Part shown: piece after piece, positions 1 to 7,153 of the stretch
How the letters are laid out: every line of letters begins with the position of its first letter
How positions within the stretch are numbered: the first letter of the stretch is position 1
Assembly: GCA_903910215.1 (NCBI GenBank)
Contig: CAIVYV010000278.1
Coordinates: 1 to 8,822, forward strand
DNA length: 8,822 bases
DNA from: an uncultured Pseudomonadota bacterium
GTDB taxonomy: Bacteria > Pseudomonadota > Gammaproteobacteria > Steroidobacterales > Steroidobacteraceae
Direction: 5' to 3'
Notes under the pieces: model-generated
Database searches by the model: none
What the model was told of the DNA's origin: nothing
What the model saw: only the letters and a program-made list of their open reading frames with translations
Position numbers and translations under genes: made by a program

Positions 1-151
1 CAGCCTTTACCACCGGGTGATTGTTGGACTTCGGGTCGACGTTGTGGACGCCGGCACGGATCAACCAATCACCCGCTGCTGCTTGGGCCGTTCCGCTCGT
101 CAACGCGAGTGCTGCTGCAACGAGGGCTGGAATGCTTTTCAAGGTCTTCAT
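1..151 (-). CDS. ompW: OmpW-family outer membrane protein, N-terminal part (cut by window edge)
   Basis: Fifty codons are visible from the ATG at 151-149, running off the left edge. Residues 1-24 form a classical Sec signal peptide: Lys2 and Lys5, a hydrophobic core rich in Ala and Leu, and an A-Q-A cleavage site at residues 22-24. The mature start, AAGDWLIRAGVHNVDPKSNN, matches the first beta-strand region of the OmpW family, small eight-stranded outer-membrane barrels that pass hydrophobic molecules and respond to stress and oxygen. The start is supported by GGAG five bases upstream and by the position of the signal peptide. It is divergent from the E1 gene across a 143-bp spacer. The family call rests on only 50 residues, since the barrel lies outside the window. 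Substrate and regulation cannot be read here. Confidence 0.85.
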   Translation of the reverse strand, partial: MKTLKSIPALVAAALALTSGTAQAAAGDWLIRAGVHNVDPKSNNHPVVKA

Positions 152-156
152 GTTCA

Positions 157-160
157 CTCC
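157..160 (-). promoter_or_regulatory. Shine-Dalgarno site of ompW
   Basis: On the minus strand GGAG lies five bases before the ATG at 151-149, a standard spacing. It matters because this is the only one of the six genes with a well-placed ribosome binding site. Confidence 0.7.
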
Positions 161-176
161 GTCTATCCTTCGAAAT

Positions 177-194
177 GCTTCCCATCTCGGAAGC
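177..194. repeat. Perfect inverted repeat GCTTCC-N6-GGAAGC
   Basis: Two 6-base arms (177-182 and 189-194) are perfect reverse complements around a 6-base centre. The repeat lies 25 bp upstream of the ompW start and just upstream of its ribosome binding site. It could be a protein-binding dyad or a small hairpin in the ompW leader. A 6-bp repeat can also arise by chance in GC-rich DNA. No known operator consensus was recognised. Confidence 0.35.
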
Positions 195-230
195 TCGCCT
201 GGCAGTGTGCCCCCATTGGCTGCGAACGAA

Positions 231-250
231 ACTCCGGAGAACTCCCGAGA
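231..250. repeat. Tandem 10-bp direct repeat upstream of the E1 gene
   Basis: ACTCCGGAGA at 231-240 is followed at once by ACTCCCGAGA at 241-250, nine of ten bases identical. Each unit contains a small dyad of the form CTC-N2-GAG, and the first is fully palindromic (CTCCGGAG). The 10-bp step puts both copies on nearly the same face of the helix. They lie 31-50 bp upstream of the predicted -10 box at 282-287, a typical place for an activator or repressor. The bound protein is unknown. Confidence 0.4.
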
Positions 251-281
251 GTTTTGCTTCATGTACGTATCTGCGAGTCGG

Positions 282-287
282 TATCAT
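282..287 (+). promoter_or_regulatory. Predicted -10 box of the E1 gene (TATCAT)
   Basis: TATCAT matches TATAAT at five of six bases and ends seven bases before the ATG at 295. Transcription would start at or one base before the start codon, giving a leaderless mRNA. No Shine-Dalgarno sequence and no convincing -35 hexamer at 16-18 bp were seen. Confidence 0.45.
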
Positions 288-294
288 TCACTGC

Positions 295-2949
295 ATGAAT
301 CTGCCTAACGACATCGACCCGCAAGAGACGCGGGAATGGTTGGACGCCTTGCGCACCGCCGTAGCGAGCGGTGGTCGAGAGCGCGGTTTGTACTTGCTCA
401 CGCAGTTGGAGCAGGAAGCGCAGCGCCTTGGTGTCATGGCGCACGTGATGCCGTACTCGGCTTACCAGAACAGCATTCCGCTCGACGAGCAGGCGGTTCA
501 TCCCGGCGACGTGGCATTGGAGGAGCGCTTGACGGCGATCATGCGTTGGAACGCACTCGCCATGGTCGTGAGAGCGAATAAAGCGTACGGTGAGCTCGGC
601 GGGCACGTTGCAACTTACGCCTCGGCTGCCGAGATTTTCGAAACCGGGTTGCATCATTTCTTCCGTGGCCCTGATGCGGAAGGTGGTGGGGATCTCGTGT
701 TCTTCCAACCGCACTCGGCGCCCGGCATCTATGCGCGTGCGTATCTCGAAGATCGACTCAGCGAGGATCAACTCGCTCGATATCGACAGGAGGTCGGTGG
801 TGGCGGGCTTTGCTCATATCCGCATCCGTGGCTGATGCCGGATTTTTGGCAGTTCCCAACCGGCTCGATGGGAATCGGTCCGATCAACTCGATCTATCAG
901 GCGAGGTTTTTACGCTACCTCGAACATCGCGGTTTCGCGCAGACGTCGCAGCGACGAGTGTGGGGTATTTTCGGCGACGGTGAGATGGACGAGCCCGAGT
1001 CGATCGCCGCGTTGACCTTGGCTGCGCGCGAGAAGCTCGACAATCTCACCTTCATCATCAACTGCAATCTGCAGCGGCTCGATGGGCCGGTGCGTGGCAA
1101 CGGTCAGATCATCCAGGAACTCGAGGCTCTGTTCACCGGTGCCGGCTGGAACGTCATCAAGGTGTTGTGGGGCTCAGACTGGGACGCTTTGTTCGCGCGC
1201 GATAAGAATCACGCGCTGCTCAAAGCGTTCTCGCAGACCGTCGACGGGCAGTACCAGACCTTGGGTGCTAACGACGGAGCGTATAACCAGGAAAAATTCT
1301 TTGGTCTTGATCCAGAGTTGCGCGCGCTCGTTGCGCACATGTCGTTGGCCGAGATCGATGCGCTCAAGCGCGGTGGTCACGATCCGCGAAAACTCTATGC
1401 GGCATTCGCTGCTGCTGCAGCCCATCGTGGCCAACCGACGGTGATCCTGGCTAAGACCAAGAAAGGCTACGGCATGGGTCGCGCGGGCGAGTCGCGCATG
1501 ACGGCGCATCAAGAGAAGAAGCTCGATGTTGAGGCTTTGCTCGAGTTCCGTGATCGCTTTAACTTGCCGCTCACCGACGCGCAGGTGACCGAGCTTCAGT
1601 TCTACAAGCCGCCGGCTGATAGCGCGGAGATACGCTATCTGCGTGAGCGTCGCACCGTCTTGGGCGGCCCTCTGCCGCAGCGTCGCAGCAGCGCGAATGC
1701 ACTAGCGGTGCCACCGCTCGAAAGCTACGCCCAATTTGCGCTCGAGGCCGGCGGTAAGGAGATGTCGACCACCATGGCGCTCGTGCGCCTGATGGGTAAT
1801 CTGCTTCGCGATCGCACGCTCGGTCCGCGGCTTGTACCGATCGTCGCCGATGAGGCGCGCACTTTCGGCATGGCGAGTCTCTTTCGGCAAATCGGCATTT
1901 ACTCGCCACTCGGACAGTTGTACGAGCCGGAAGACGCCGGGTCTTTGCTCTCTTATCGCGAGAGTCGCGACGGACAGTTGCTTGAGGAGGGGATCACCGA
2001 GGCGGGTGCTCTGTCCTCGTGGGTGGCCGCGGCGACAAGCTACAGCGTGCATGGTGTCACACTACTGCCGCTCTACATCTACTACTCGATCTTCGGTTTT
2101 CAGAGAGTCGGCGACCTCATCTGGGCCGCTGCCGATCAGCGTGCTCGGGGCTTTCTGGTCGGAGCAACCTCGGGTCGCACAACCTTGGGCGGCGAGGGTT
2201 TGCAGCATCAGGATGGTTCTAGCCATCTGGTGGCAGCAACGATTCCCAATTGTCGTGCCTACGATCCTGCTTTCGCCGGTGAGCTTGCCGTCATCCTTGA
2301 TCACGGTGCGCGGCGTCTCCTAGAGCAGCAGCACGACGAGTTCTACTACCTCACCGTCATGAACGAGAACTACCCGCAGCCCTCGCTACCCGCGGGTGCT
2401 GCAGACGGAGTCATTCGCGGCATGTACCGCTTTAGGAGTTTTGAGGGTGGTACCGCACCGATTCGGTTGCTCGGTTCAGGCGCCATCCTGAGAGAAGTAA
2501 TTTCGGCAGCAGAGCAGCTTGCCAAAGATTTCGGCATCGCGAGTGAAGTGTGGAGCGTGACCAGCTTCAGTGAGCTCGCTCGTGAAGCAGCCGAGTGCGA
2601 GCGCTGGAATCGATTGCATCCGCTCGATGCTGCGCGTGCGAGCTATCTCGAAAGCTGCCTTGCGGGCGATGCCCCGATCGTCGCGGCCAGTGACTATGTT
2701 CGAGCCGTACCGCAGTTGCTCGCGAGCTATCTGCCAGGTCGTCGTTTCGTGGCGCTCGGCACCGACGGCTTTGGGCGCAGCGATACTCGCTCCGCCTTGC
2801 GCGGCTTCTTTGAGGTGGATCGAGGCAGCATCGTATTGGCTGCCCTGCAGTCGCTCGTCGATGCGGGCGTTCTCGAGCGGGCACGGCTGGTTGACGCCAT
2901 CGACCGATTGAAAATGCCGACCGACGGCTCGCCGAGCTGGCATCGATAA
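295..2949 (+). CDS. Homodimeric 2-oxoacid (pyruvate) dehydrogenase E1, AceE/MdeB family
   Basis: The 884-residue product aligns from end to end with E. coli AceE (887 residues), the cytosolic thiamine-diphosphate enzyme that decarboxylates pyruvate and transfers the acetyl group to lipoyl-E2. The TPP/metal motif is present: GDGEMDEPES from residue 227, with Asp228, then Asn258 and Gln260 in NCNLQRLDGP. His405 (TAHQ loop), Glu569 (GITEAG) and His638 (GLQHQDG) match E. coli His407, Glu571 and His640 with a constant offset of two, so the active site looks intact. The reading frame is open back to an ATG at 109, but that would overlap ompW; the ATG at 295 fits the family N-terminus. No aceF or lpd lies beside it and the next gene is convergent. 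Phrases such as FQPHSAPGIYARAY recall the AceE-like paralogues (Pseudomonas MdeB, proposed to use 2-oxobutyrate) rather than canonical AceE. This is from memory, so no symbol is given. Pyruvate remains the default substrate. Confidence 0.92.
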   Translation: MNLPNDIDPQETREWLDALRTAVASGGRERGLYLLTQLEQEAQRLGVMAHVMPYSAYQNSIPLDEQAVHPGDVALEERLTAIMRWNALAMVVRANKAYGELGGHVATYASAAEIFETGLHHFFRGPDAEGGGDLVFFQPHSAPGIYARAYLEDRLSEDQLARYRQEVGGGGLCSYPHPWLMPDFWQFPTGSMGIGPINSIYQARFLRYLEHRGFAQTSQRRVWGIFGDGEMDEPESIAALTLAAREKLDNLTFIINCNLQRLDGPVRGNGQIIQELEALFTGAGWNVIKVLWGSDWDALFARDKNHALLKAFSQTVDGQYQTLGANDGAYNQEKFFGLDPELRALVAHMSLAEIDALKRGGHDPRKLYAAFAAAAAHRGQPTVILAKTKKGYGMGRAGESRMTAHQEKKLDVEALLEFRDRFNLPLTDAQVTELQFYKPPADSAEIRYLRERRTVLGGPLPQRRSSANALAVPPLESYAQFALEAGGKEMSTTMALVRLMGNLLRDRTLGPRLVPIVADEARTFGMASLFRQIGIYSPLGQLYEPEDAGSLLSYRESRDGQLLEEGITEAGALSSWVAAATSYSVHGVTLLPLYIYYSIFGFQRVGDLIWAAADQRARGFLVGATSGRTTLGGEGLQHQDGSSHLVAATIPNCRAYDPAFAGELAVILDHGARRLLEQQHDEFYYLTVMNENYPQPSLPAGAADGVIRGMYRFRSFEGGTAPIRLLGSGAILREVISAAEQLAKDFGIASEVWSVTSFSELAREAAECERWNRLHPLDAARASYLESCLAGDAPIVAASDYVRAVPQLLASYLPGRRFVALGTDGFGRSDTRSALRGFFEVDRGSIVLAALQSLVDAGVLERARLVDAIDRLKMPTDGSPSWHR

Positions 2950-2964
2950 GAGCGGCGGTTCGCG

Positions 2965-5900
2965 TTACTCGAGCGTCAGTAGCGCCGTGTTGCCGCCAGT
3001 GGCCGTCGTGTTGATGGTCAGCACGCGCTCGGTCGTGAATCGGTTCAGATAGTGCGGGCCTCCGGCCTTGGGGCCGGTGCCCGAGAGTCCCGTACCGCCG
3101 AAAGGTTGTACACCGACCACGGCACCGATCATGTTGCGATTCACGTAGACGTTGCCGGCGAGGGTTCCCTCGTACAGCGTTCGTCGCGTTCCGTCGAGTC
3201 GCGTCTGGATGCCGAGCGTCAAACCGTAGCCGTTGGCTCGCAGACCATCGAGCAGTTGCGGCAGATCGTCAGTTCGATAGCGCAGCACGTGCAGAATAGG
3301 TCCGAAGGCTTCGCGATCGAGCATGCTGATCGAGTCGATTTCGATCAGCGCGGGAGTCACGAAGCGATCCTTCGGTACCGACCCCGTGTTCGAGGAGATT
3401 ACGACGCGTTTGCGTAAGCGACCGCGCTGGCACATTTGCTCGATATGGCGCTCAAGATCGGTTGCCGCCGACGCGGTGATCACCGGGCCGACGTCGGTGG
3501 TCAAGTCGTGAGGGTCGCCGACAAGCAGTGTATCCATGGCGCCTTCGAGCATCTCGAGGATGCGATCGGCATTATCCGCTTGCAGGCATAGCACTCGCAG
3601 TGCCGAGCAACGTTGGCCCGCACTGCCGAAAGCTGAGGTCACCACATCGTCGACCACCTGCTCCGGTAGCGCCGTGGAATCGACGATCATCGCATTGATG
3701 CCACCGGTTTCGGCGATCAGCGGCAGGATCGCGCCGTCGCGCGCGGCCAGCGCGCGGTTTAGCCATTGCGCTGTTCGGGTCGATCCAGTGAAGACCACGC
3801 CCGCCAAGGCGGGTTGACGCAACGCGATCTCGCCGAATTCTTTGCCGACCATCGGTAGCACATGCAAAGCATCACGCGGCACGCCGGCACGATACAGTAG
3901 GTTGGCCATCGCGAGCGCGACTTCAGGAGTCGTCTCGGCGGGTTTGGCGACGACGGTGTTTCCCGTTACCAAAGCGGCGACGATTTGGCCTGTGAAAATC
4001 GCCAGTGGGAAGTTCCACGGGCTGATGCAGCACCAAACTCCGCGCGGAACATGACTCAATTCGTTCCGTTCGCCGGTGGCACCATCGAGAACGCTCGCTC
4101 GCCCTTGCAGCTCTCGCGCGGCGGTCGCGTAGTAGCGGCAGAAGTCGATCGTTTCGCGAATTTCGGCGATCGCATCGCTCGCTGTTTTGCCTGCCTCTTG
4201 TGCGAGCAATGTGAGAAAGACATCGCTCGATTGATCTAATAAGTCGGCTGCGCGTTCGAGGATCTCGGCGCGTTGATCGACGGGTCGGTGGCGCCAGTCG
4301 GAGAACGCGAGGTTGGCTGAGCGAAAAGCCGCCTCGACGACATCGGGAGTGACGTAATGGCTAACGGGTGAGGGTAGGTTGAGCGTGGCTCGCAGGCACT
4401 GCTGAATCTGCTCGATGCTTGAGCGACGACCGAAGTCGACCCCTCGAGAGTTCAGTCGCGCCGTCCCGTAGAGGTGAATCGGCAGTGGGATTCGATCGTG
4501 TTCGATGGTTGCGAGCGTCTCGATTTCACTGATGGGGTCGCAGACTACTTGCTCCACGGGTACGCGTTCGTCCATGAAGCGATTGACGAAGGACGTGTTA
4601 GCACCGTTCTCGAGTAAACGACGGACGAGATAGGCGAGCAGTTCCGCATGGGGTCCGACTGGTGCATAGACTCGGACGCGCGGCAGTTCGGATAACTGTC
4701 GACGTGCTTCGTCATAGAGCAAGGTCCCCATGCCGTGTAGACGCTGAAATTCGAAGTCCACTGTGCTGCCAACGGTTTCACGGCGCGTACGTGCCAAACC
4801 GAGCACGGCCGCGATGGTGTGCGCGTTGTGAGTGGCGAATTGCGGATAGATTCGATCCGATGCGAGGAGCAAGGCTCGCGCGCAGGCGAGATAGGACACG
4901 TCAGTGGAGCACTTGCGTGTGTAAAGCGGGTACTCGGCGAGCCCTCGTTCTTGCGCGCGCTTGATCTCGCTGTCCCAATAAGCGCCTTTCACTAGCCGCA
5001 CCGCCAGCGCTCGCCCATGGGATCGCGAAAGTTCCGAGACGTGATCGATCACCGCCATGGCGCGCCGACCATAGGCTTGCACGGCAAGACCGAGACCCGG
5101 CCAGTCGCGTGTCGCGCGATCACTGGTCATGGCGGCAAAGATCTCGAGTGAAATCTCGAGACGATCTTGCTCTTCGGCATCCACGGTGAGACCGATGCCG
5201 CGTGCAGCCGCCAAACGCGCGAGTTCGAGTGCGCGGGGAATTAGTCGCTCGCGCACTCGTTCACGGTGGATGGCCGAGTAACGCGGGTCGAGCGCGGAGA
5301 GCTTGATCGAGATCGACGATCTGTCGTGCAACGAGCGCTCCGCGCCCGTCGTCCGATTCGCCATGCTGCGCCCGATCTGCTCGATTGCCGTGACATAAGA
5401 ATCTAAGTAGCGCTGTGCGTCTGCGTCGGTGCGAGCGCCTTCGCCCAACATGTCGAATGAGCACAGTGCGAGGCTGGGGTCTGTTGCCGAGCGTTGCAAC
5501 GCCTCTTCGATACCGCGCCCGACCACAAATTCGCTACCGATGATTTTCATCGCGCGTCGCAGCGCTTGACGCACCAGCGGTTCGCTCGCGCGCTGCGTGA
5601 GATGGCGCAACCAACCAGTGGCGTTGCTGCGAAGCTCATCGGGTAATTCGACGAGTCGACCTGTCAACATCAAGCCCCAGGTCGACGCGTTGACGAAGAG
5701 CGAGTCGGAGCGTCCCGAGTGCGAGTCCCAGTTACCGCTGGCGAGCTTCTCGGCGATCAAGCGATCCGCTGTGTCGTCGTCCGGAATGCGCAGCAAGGCC
5801 TCCGCCAGACACATCAAGGCGATGCCCTCTTGGTTCGAGAGACCGAACTCCTGTAGGAACGCGTCGAGGTAGGGTCGCTCGTTAGCGCGGGCTCGGGCAC

Positions 5901-6018
5901 CCTTGACCAAAGTGCGGCCGATTTCGAGGGCGGCGTGTCGCTCGGCCGTGGAGAGCGGGGTGCGCAAGGCGGCAAGATCCTGCGTTTCCGAGCGCAGGGA
6001 GGGTGAAATGAACGTCAT
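2965..6018 (-). CDS. putA: Bifunctional proline dehydrogenase / L-glutamate gamma-semialdehyde dehydrogenase (PutA, type A)
   Basis: This 1017-residue enzyme oxidises proline to glutamate: an FAD proline dehydrogenase passes electrons to quinone, then an NAD aldehyde dehydrogenase completes the second step. The N-terminal arm (about 1-170) has no ribbon-helix-helix domain, unlike E. coli PutA (1320 residues), so self-repression by DNA binding is not expected. The proline dehydrogenase barrel (about 180-480) shows FDMLGEGART from 188, SIKLSALDPRY around Lys239, Asp280 in DAEEQDRLE, VKGAYWDSEIKRAQ with Lys344, and the substrate-binding pair Arg466-Arg467 in RRLLENGANTSF. The aldehyde dehydrogenase (about 530-1000) shows SPWNFPLA, FTGST, Glu770 in ETGG and catalytic Cys804 in GQRCSALR. 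The length matches minimal type A PutAs (about 1000 residues). The tail NTTATGGNTALLTL resembles the PutA C-terminal motif. AAGGGG lies one base before the ATG, too close for a normal ribosome site. The next plausible start, a TTG at codon 18, is less attractive. Confidence 0.96.
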   Translation of the reverse strand: MTFISPSLRSETQDLAALRTPLSTAERHAALEIGRTLVKGARARANERPYLDAFLQEFGLSNQEGIALMCLAEALLRIPDDDTADRLIAEKLASGNWDSHSGRSDSLFVNASTWGLMLTGRLVELPDELRSNATGWLRHLTQRASEPLVRQALRRAMKIIGSEFVVGRGIEEALQRSATDPSLALCSFDMLGEGARTDADAQRYLDSYVTAIEQIGRSMANRTTGAERSLHDRSSISIKLSALDPRYSAIHRERVRERLIPRALELARLAAARGIGLTVDAEEQDRLEISLEIFAAMTSDRATRDWPGLGLAVQAYGRRAMAVIDHVSELSRSHGRALAVRLVKGAYWDSEIKRAQERGLAEYPLYTRKCSTDVSYLACARALLLASDRIYPQFATHNAHTIAAVLGLARTRRETVGSTVDFEFQRLHGMGTLLYDEARRQLSELPRVRVYAPVGPHAELLAYLVRRLLENGANTSFVNRFMDERVPVEQVVCDPISEIETLATIEHDRIPLPIHLYGTARLNSRGVDFGRRSSIEQIQQCLRATLNLPSPVSHYVTPDVVEAAFRSANLAFSDWRHRPVDQRAEILERAADLLDQSSDVFLTLLAQEAGKTASDAIAEIRETIDFCRYYATAARELQGRASVLDGATGERNELSHVPRGVWCCISPWNFPLAIFTGQIVAALVTGNTVVAKPAETTPEVALAMANLLYRAGVPRDALHVLPMVGKEFGEIALRQPALAGVVFTGSTRTAQWLNRALAARDGAILPLIAETGGINAMIVDSTALPEQVVDDVVTSAFGSAGQRCSALRVLCLQADNADRILEMLEGAMDTLLVGDPHDLTTDVGPVITASAATDLERHIEQMCQRGRLRKRVVISSNTGSVPKDRFVTPALIEIDSISMLDREAFGPILHVLRYRTDDLPQLLDGLRANGYGLTLGIQTRLDGTRRTLYEGTLAGNVYVNRNMIGAVVGVQPFGGTGLSGTGPKAGGPHYLNRFTTERVLTINTTATGGNTALLTLE

Positions 6019-6025
6019 GCCCCTT

Positions 6026-6031
6026 ATTATG
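6026..6031 (-). promoter_or_regulatory. Predicted -10 box of putA (CATAAT)
   Basis: Read on the minus strand, CATAAT matches TATAAT at five of six bases and ends seven bases before the putA ATG at 6018. It lies in the 37-bp gap shared with the divergent desaturase gene. No -35 match was seen at 16-18 bp, which would fall at the edge of the desaturase gene. Start at or near the ATG would make the mRNA leaderless. Confidence 0.4.
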
Positions 6032-6043
6032 CCGCCGCTCGGT

Positions 6044-6049
6044 TAGAAT
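6044..6049 (+). promoter_or_regulatory. Predicted -10 box of the desaturase gene (TAGAAT)
   Basis: TAGAAT matches TATAAT at five of six bases and ends six bases before the ATG at 6056, so the predicted transcription start is the A of the start codon. No Shine-Dalgarno sequence is visible upstream of that ATG. No good -35 was found. Confidence 0.45.
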
Positions 6050-6055
6050 CGGCCT

Positions 6056-7141
6056 ATGGAAACCCTCGGTCCTCCCCAAGCAGATCCCTCCACCAGCGTG
6101 AGCCGTAAGGCTTTGCTGCTCGCCTTCGAAAACGCAGGCTACTGGAAACCGGCATTAGCTTTGATCGTGGATTTGCTGATTTTCGGCGGCGGTCTAGCGT
6201 TAGTTCTGATGGATGGCGCGCTGTGGCTGAAATTCCTAGGTTCGGCTTTGGTGACAGCCGGAATCGTTCGACTTTTCTTGATCGGCCACGACGCCTGTCA
6301 TGGTTCATTCTTCAAGAGCCGTTTGCTGAACGATATCTTCGGTCGAGTGGCTTTTCTGCCCTCGATGACGGCCTTCAGCCTCTGGGACGTGGGTCACAAC
6401 GTGGCGCATCACGGGTTCAACAACTTGAAGGGTCGTGACCAAGTGTGGGCGCCGTTCTCGAAGGAAGAATTCGACGCGCTGCCAGGTTACCGTCGCGTCC
6501 TCGAGCGGGTTTATCGCAGTGGTGCCGGCTGGGGTCTTTATTACTTCCTCGAGCTGTGGTGGAAGAAACTGTATTTCGCCACCAAGCGTCAGATCGGTGC
6601 GAGCCGTGCCAAATATCATTGGGATAGTGCACTCGTGACGGTGGGCATGATCGGTTGGATCGCACTCGTCGCTGTGGTCGCAGCGCGCACGGATCAAAAT
6701 TTCTGGTTGTTGTTGGTGCTCGGAGTGGTAGTGCCGTTCGCGCTCTGGAACGTGGTGATGGGGTTCGTGGTTTTCGTGCACCATACCCATCCGGCTATCG
6801 CGTGGTTCCAGGCACGACATGAGTGGCAGCGTTATCGTGCTTACCTCACGGCGACTGTTCACGTGCGGTTGCCTTTTGGAATCGATCGCTTGCTCCACAA
6901 CATCATGGAGCACAACGCGCATCACCTGAATCCGCGTATCCCGATGTATTCGCTGCGCAAGGCACAGCGTTTGCTCAGCGAACGCTTTGATAACCAATAT
7001 CAGGTCTATCGCATGAACTGGCGCAGCTACCGAGAGTGCGTGCGCAGCTGCAAATTGTACGACTACGCCAATCACGCCTGGCTCGACTTCAAGGGTCAGG
7101 TCACCTCGCGCGTGCAGTTGGTTGGGCCCCCGACGGCGTAA
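6056..7141 (+). CDS. Membrane-bound fatty acid desaturase (DesA/omega-6-like)
   Basis: The 361-residue product is an integral inner-membrane di-iron desaturase, which uses oxygen and an electron donor to insert a double bond into lipid acyl chains. The three histidine boxes are HDACH (78-82), HNVAHH (114-119, an HX3HH form) and HNAHH (286-290); a further cluster, HHTH, is at 242-245. Hydrophobic segments at about 32-52, 56-76, 191-210 and 216-241 surround them in the order expected for the family. The stretch from HNAHHLNPRIPMY onward matches the bacterial omega-6 (delta-12) acyl-lipid type, but regioselectivity and the substrate (phospholipid or acyl-CoA) cannot be read from sequence. No ferredoxin or reductase gene lies beside it. 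The ATG at 6056 is preferred because it directly follows a -10-like box and precedes a short polar N-terminus. Related hydroxylases of the same superfamily are a less likely alternative. Confidence 0.88.
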   Translation: METLGPPQADPSTSVSRKALLLAFENAGYWKPALALIVDLLIFGGGLALVLMDGALWLKFLGSALVTAGIVRLFLIGHDACHGSFFKSRLLNDIFGRVAFLPSMTAFSLWDVGHNVAHHGFNNLKGRDQVWAPFSKEEFDALPGYRRVLERVYRSGAGWGLYYFLELWWKKLYFATKRQIGASRAKYHWDSALVTVGMIGWIALVAVVAARTDQNFWLLLVLGVVVPFALWNVVMGFVVFVHHTHPAIAWFQARHEWQRYRAYLTATVHVRLPFGIDRLLHNIMEHNAHHLNPRIPMYSLRKAQRLLSERFDNQYQVYRMNWRSYRECVRSCKLYDYANHAWLDFKGQVTSRVQLVGPPTA

Positions 7142-7153
7142 GTTTACGTCGTC
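7132..7153 (+). terminator. Hairpin across the convergent desaturase/MOSC gene ends
   Basis: GACGGCGTAA (7132-7141) can pair with TTACGTCGTC (7144-7153): ten pairs with one G-T wobble, a nominal loop of two and realistically four bases once the closing A-T pair opens. It covers the desaturase stop TAA and touches the MOSC stop codon. No T-run follows on either strand, so it is not a classical intrinsic terminator; it may be a weak bidirectional terminator or 3'-end protector. On the minus strand the wobble becomes an A-C mismatch. Confidence 0.35.

Noticed and set aside
109..294. In-frame upstream extension of the E1 gene to an ATG at 109 (62 extra residues)
   Set aside because: It would overlap the ompW signal-peptide region on the other strand, has no family resemblance, and the protein from 295 already matches the AceE length.
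259..771. 170-codon open frame antisense to the E1 gene
   Set aside because: It is an Arg/His-rich shadow typical of GC-rich coding DNA, opposite the clearly coding E1 gene.
1832..2323. 163-codon open frame in another plus frame inside the E1 gene
   Set aside because: The Ser/Arg-rich composition is that of an out-of-frame shadow, and the E1 frame is continuous and conserved throughout.
2476..2943. 155-codon open frame antisense to the 3' end of the E1 gene
   Set aside because: It is a shadow with no domain resemblance, fully covered by the E1 gene.
2951..2997. GGCGG ... CCGCC pairing as a terminator between the E1 gene and putA
   Set aside because: The loop would be about 30 bases, the stem only five pairs, and no T-run follows.
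6305..7075. 256-codon His-rich open frame antisense to the desaturase
   Set aside because: It lies entirely inside a well-supported gene, its histidines mirror codons of the sense strand, and it has no recognisable domain.
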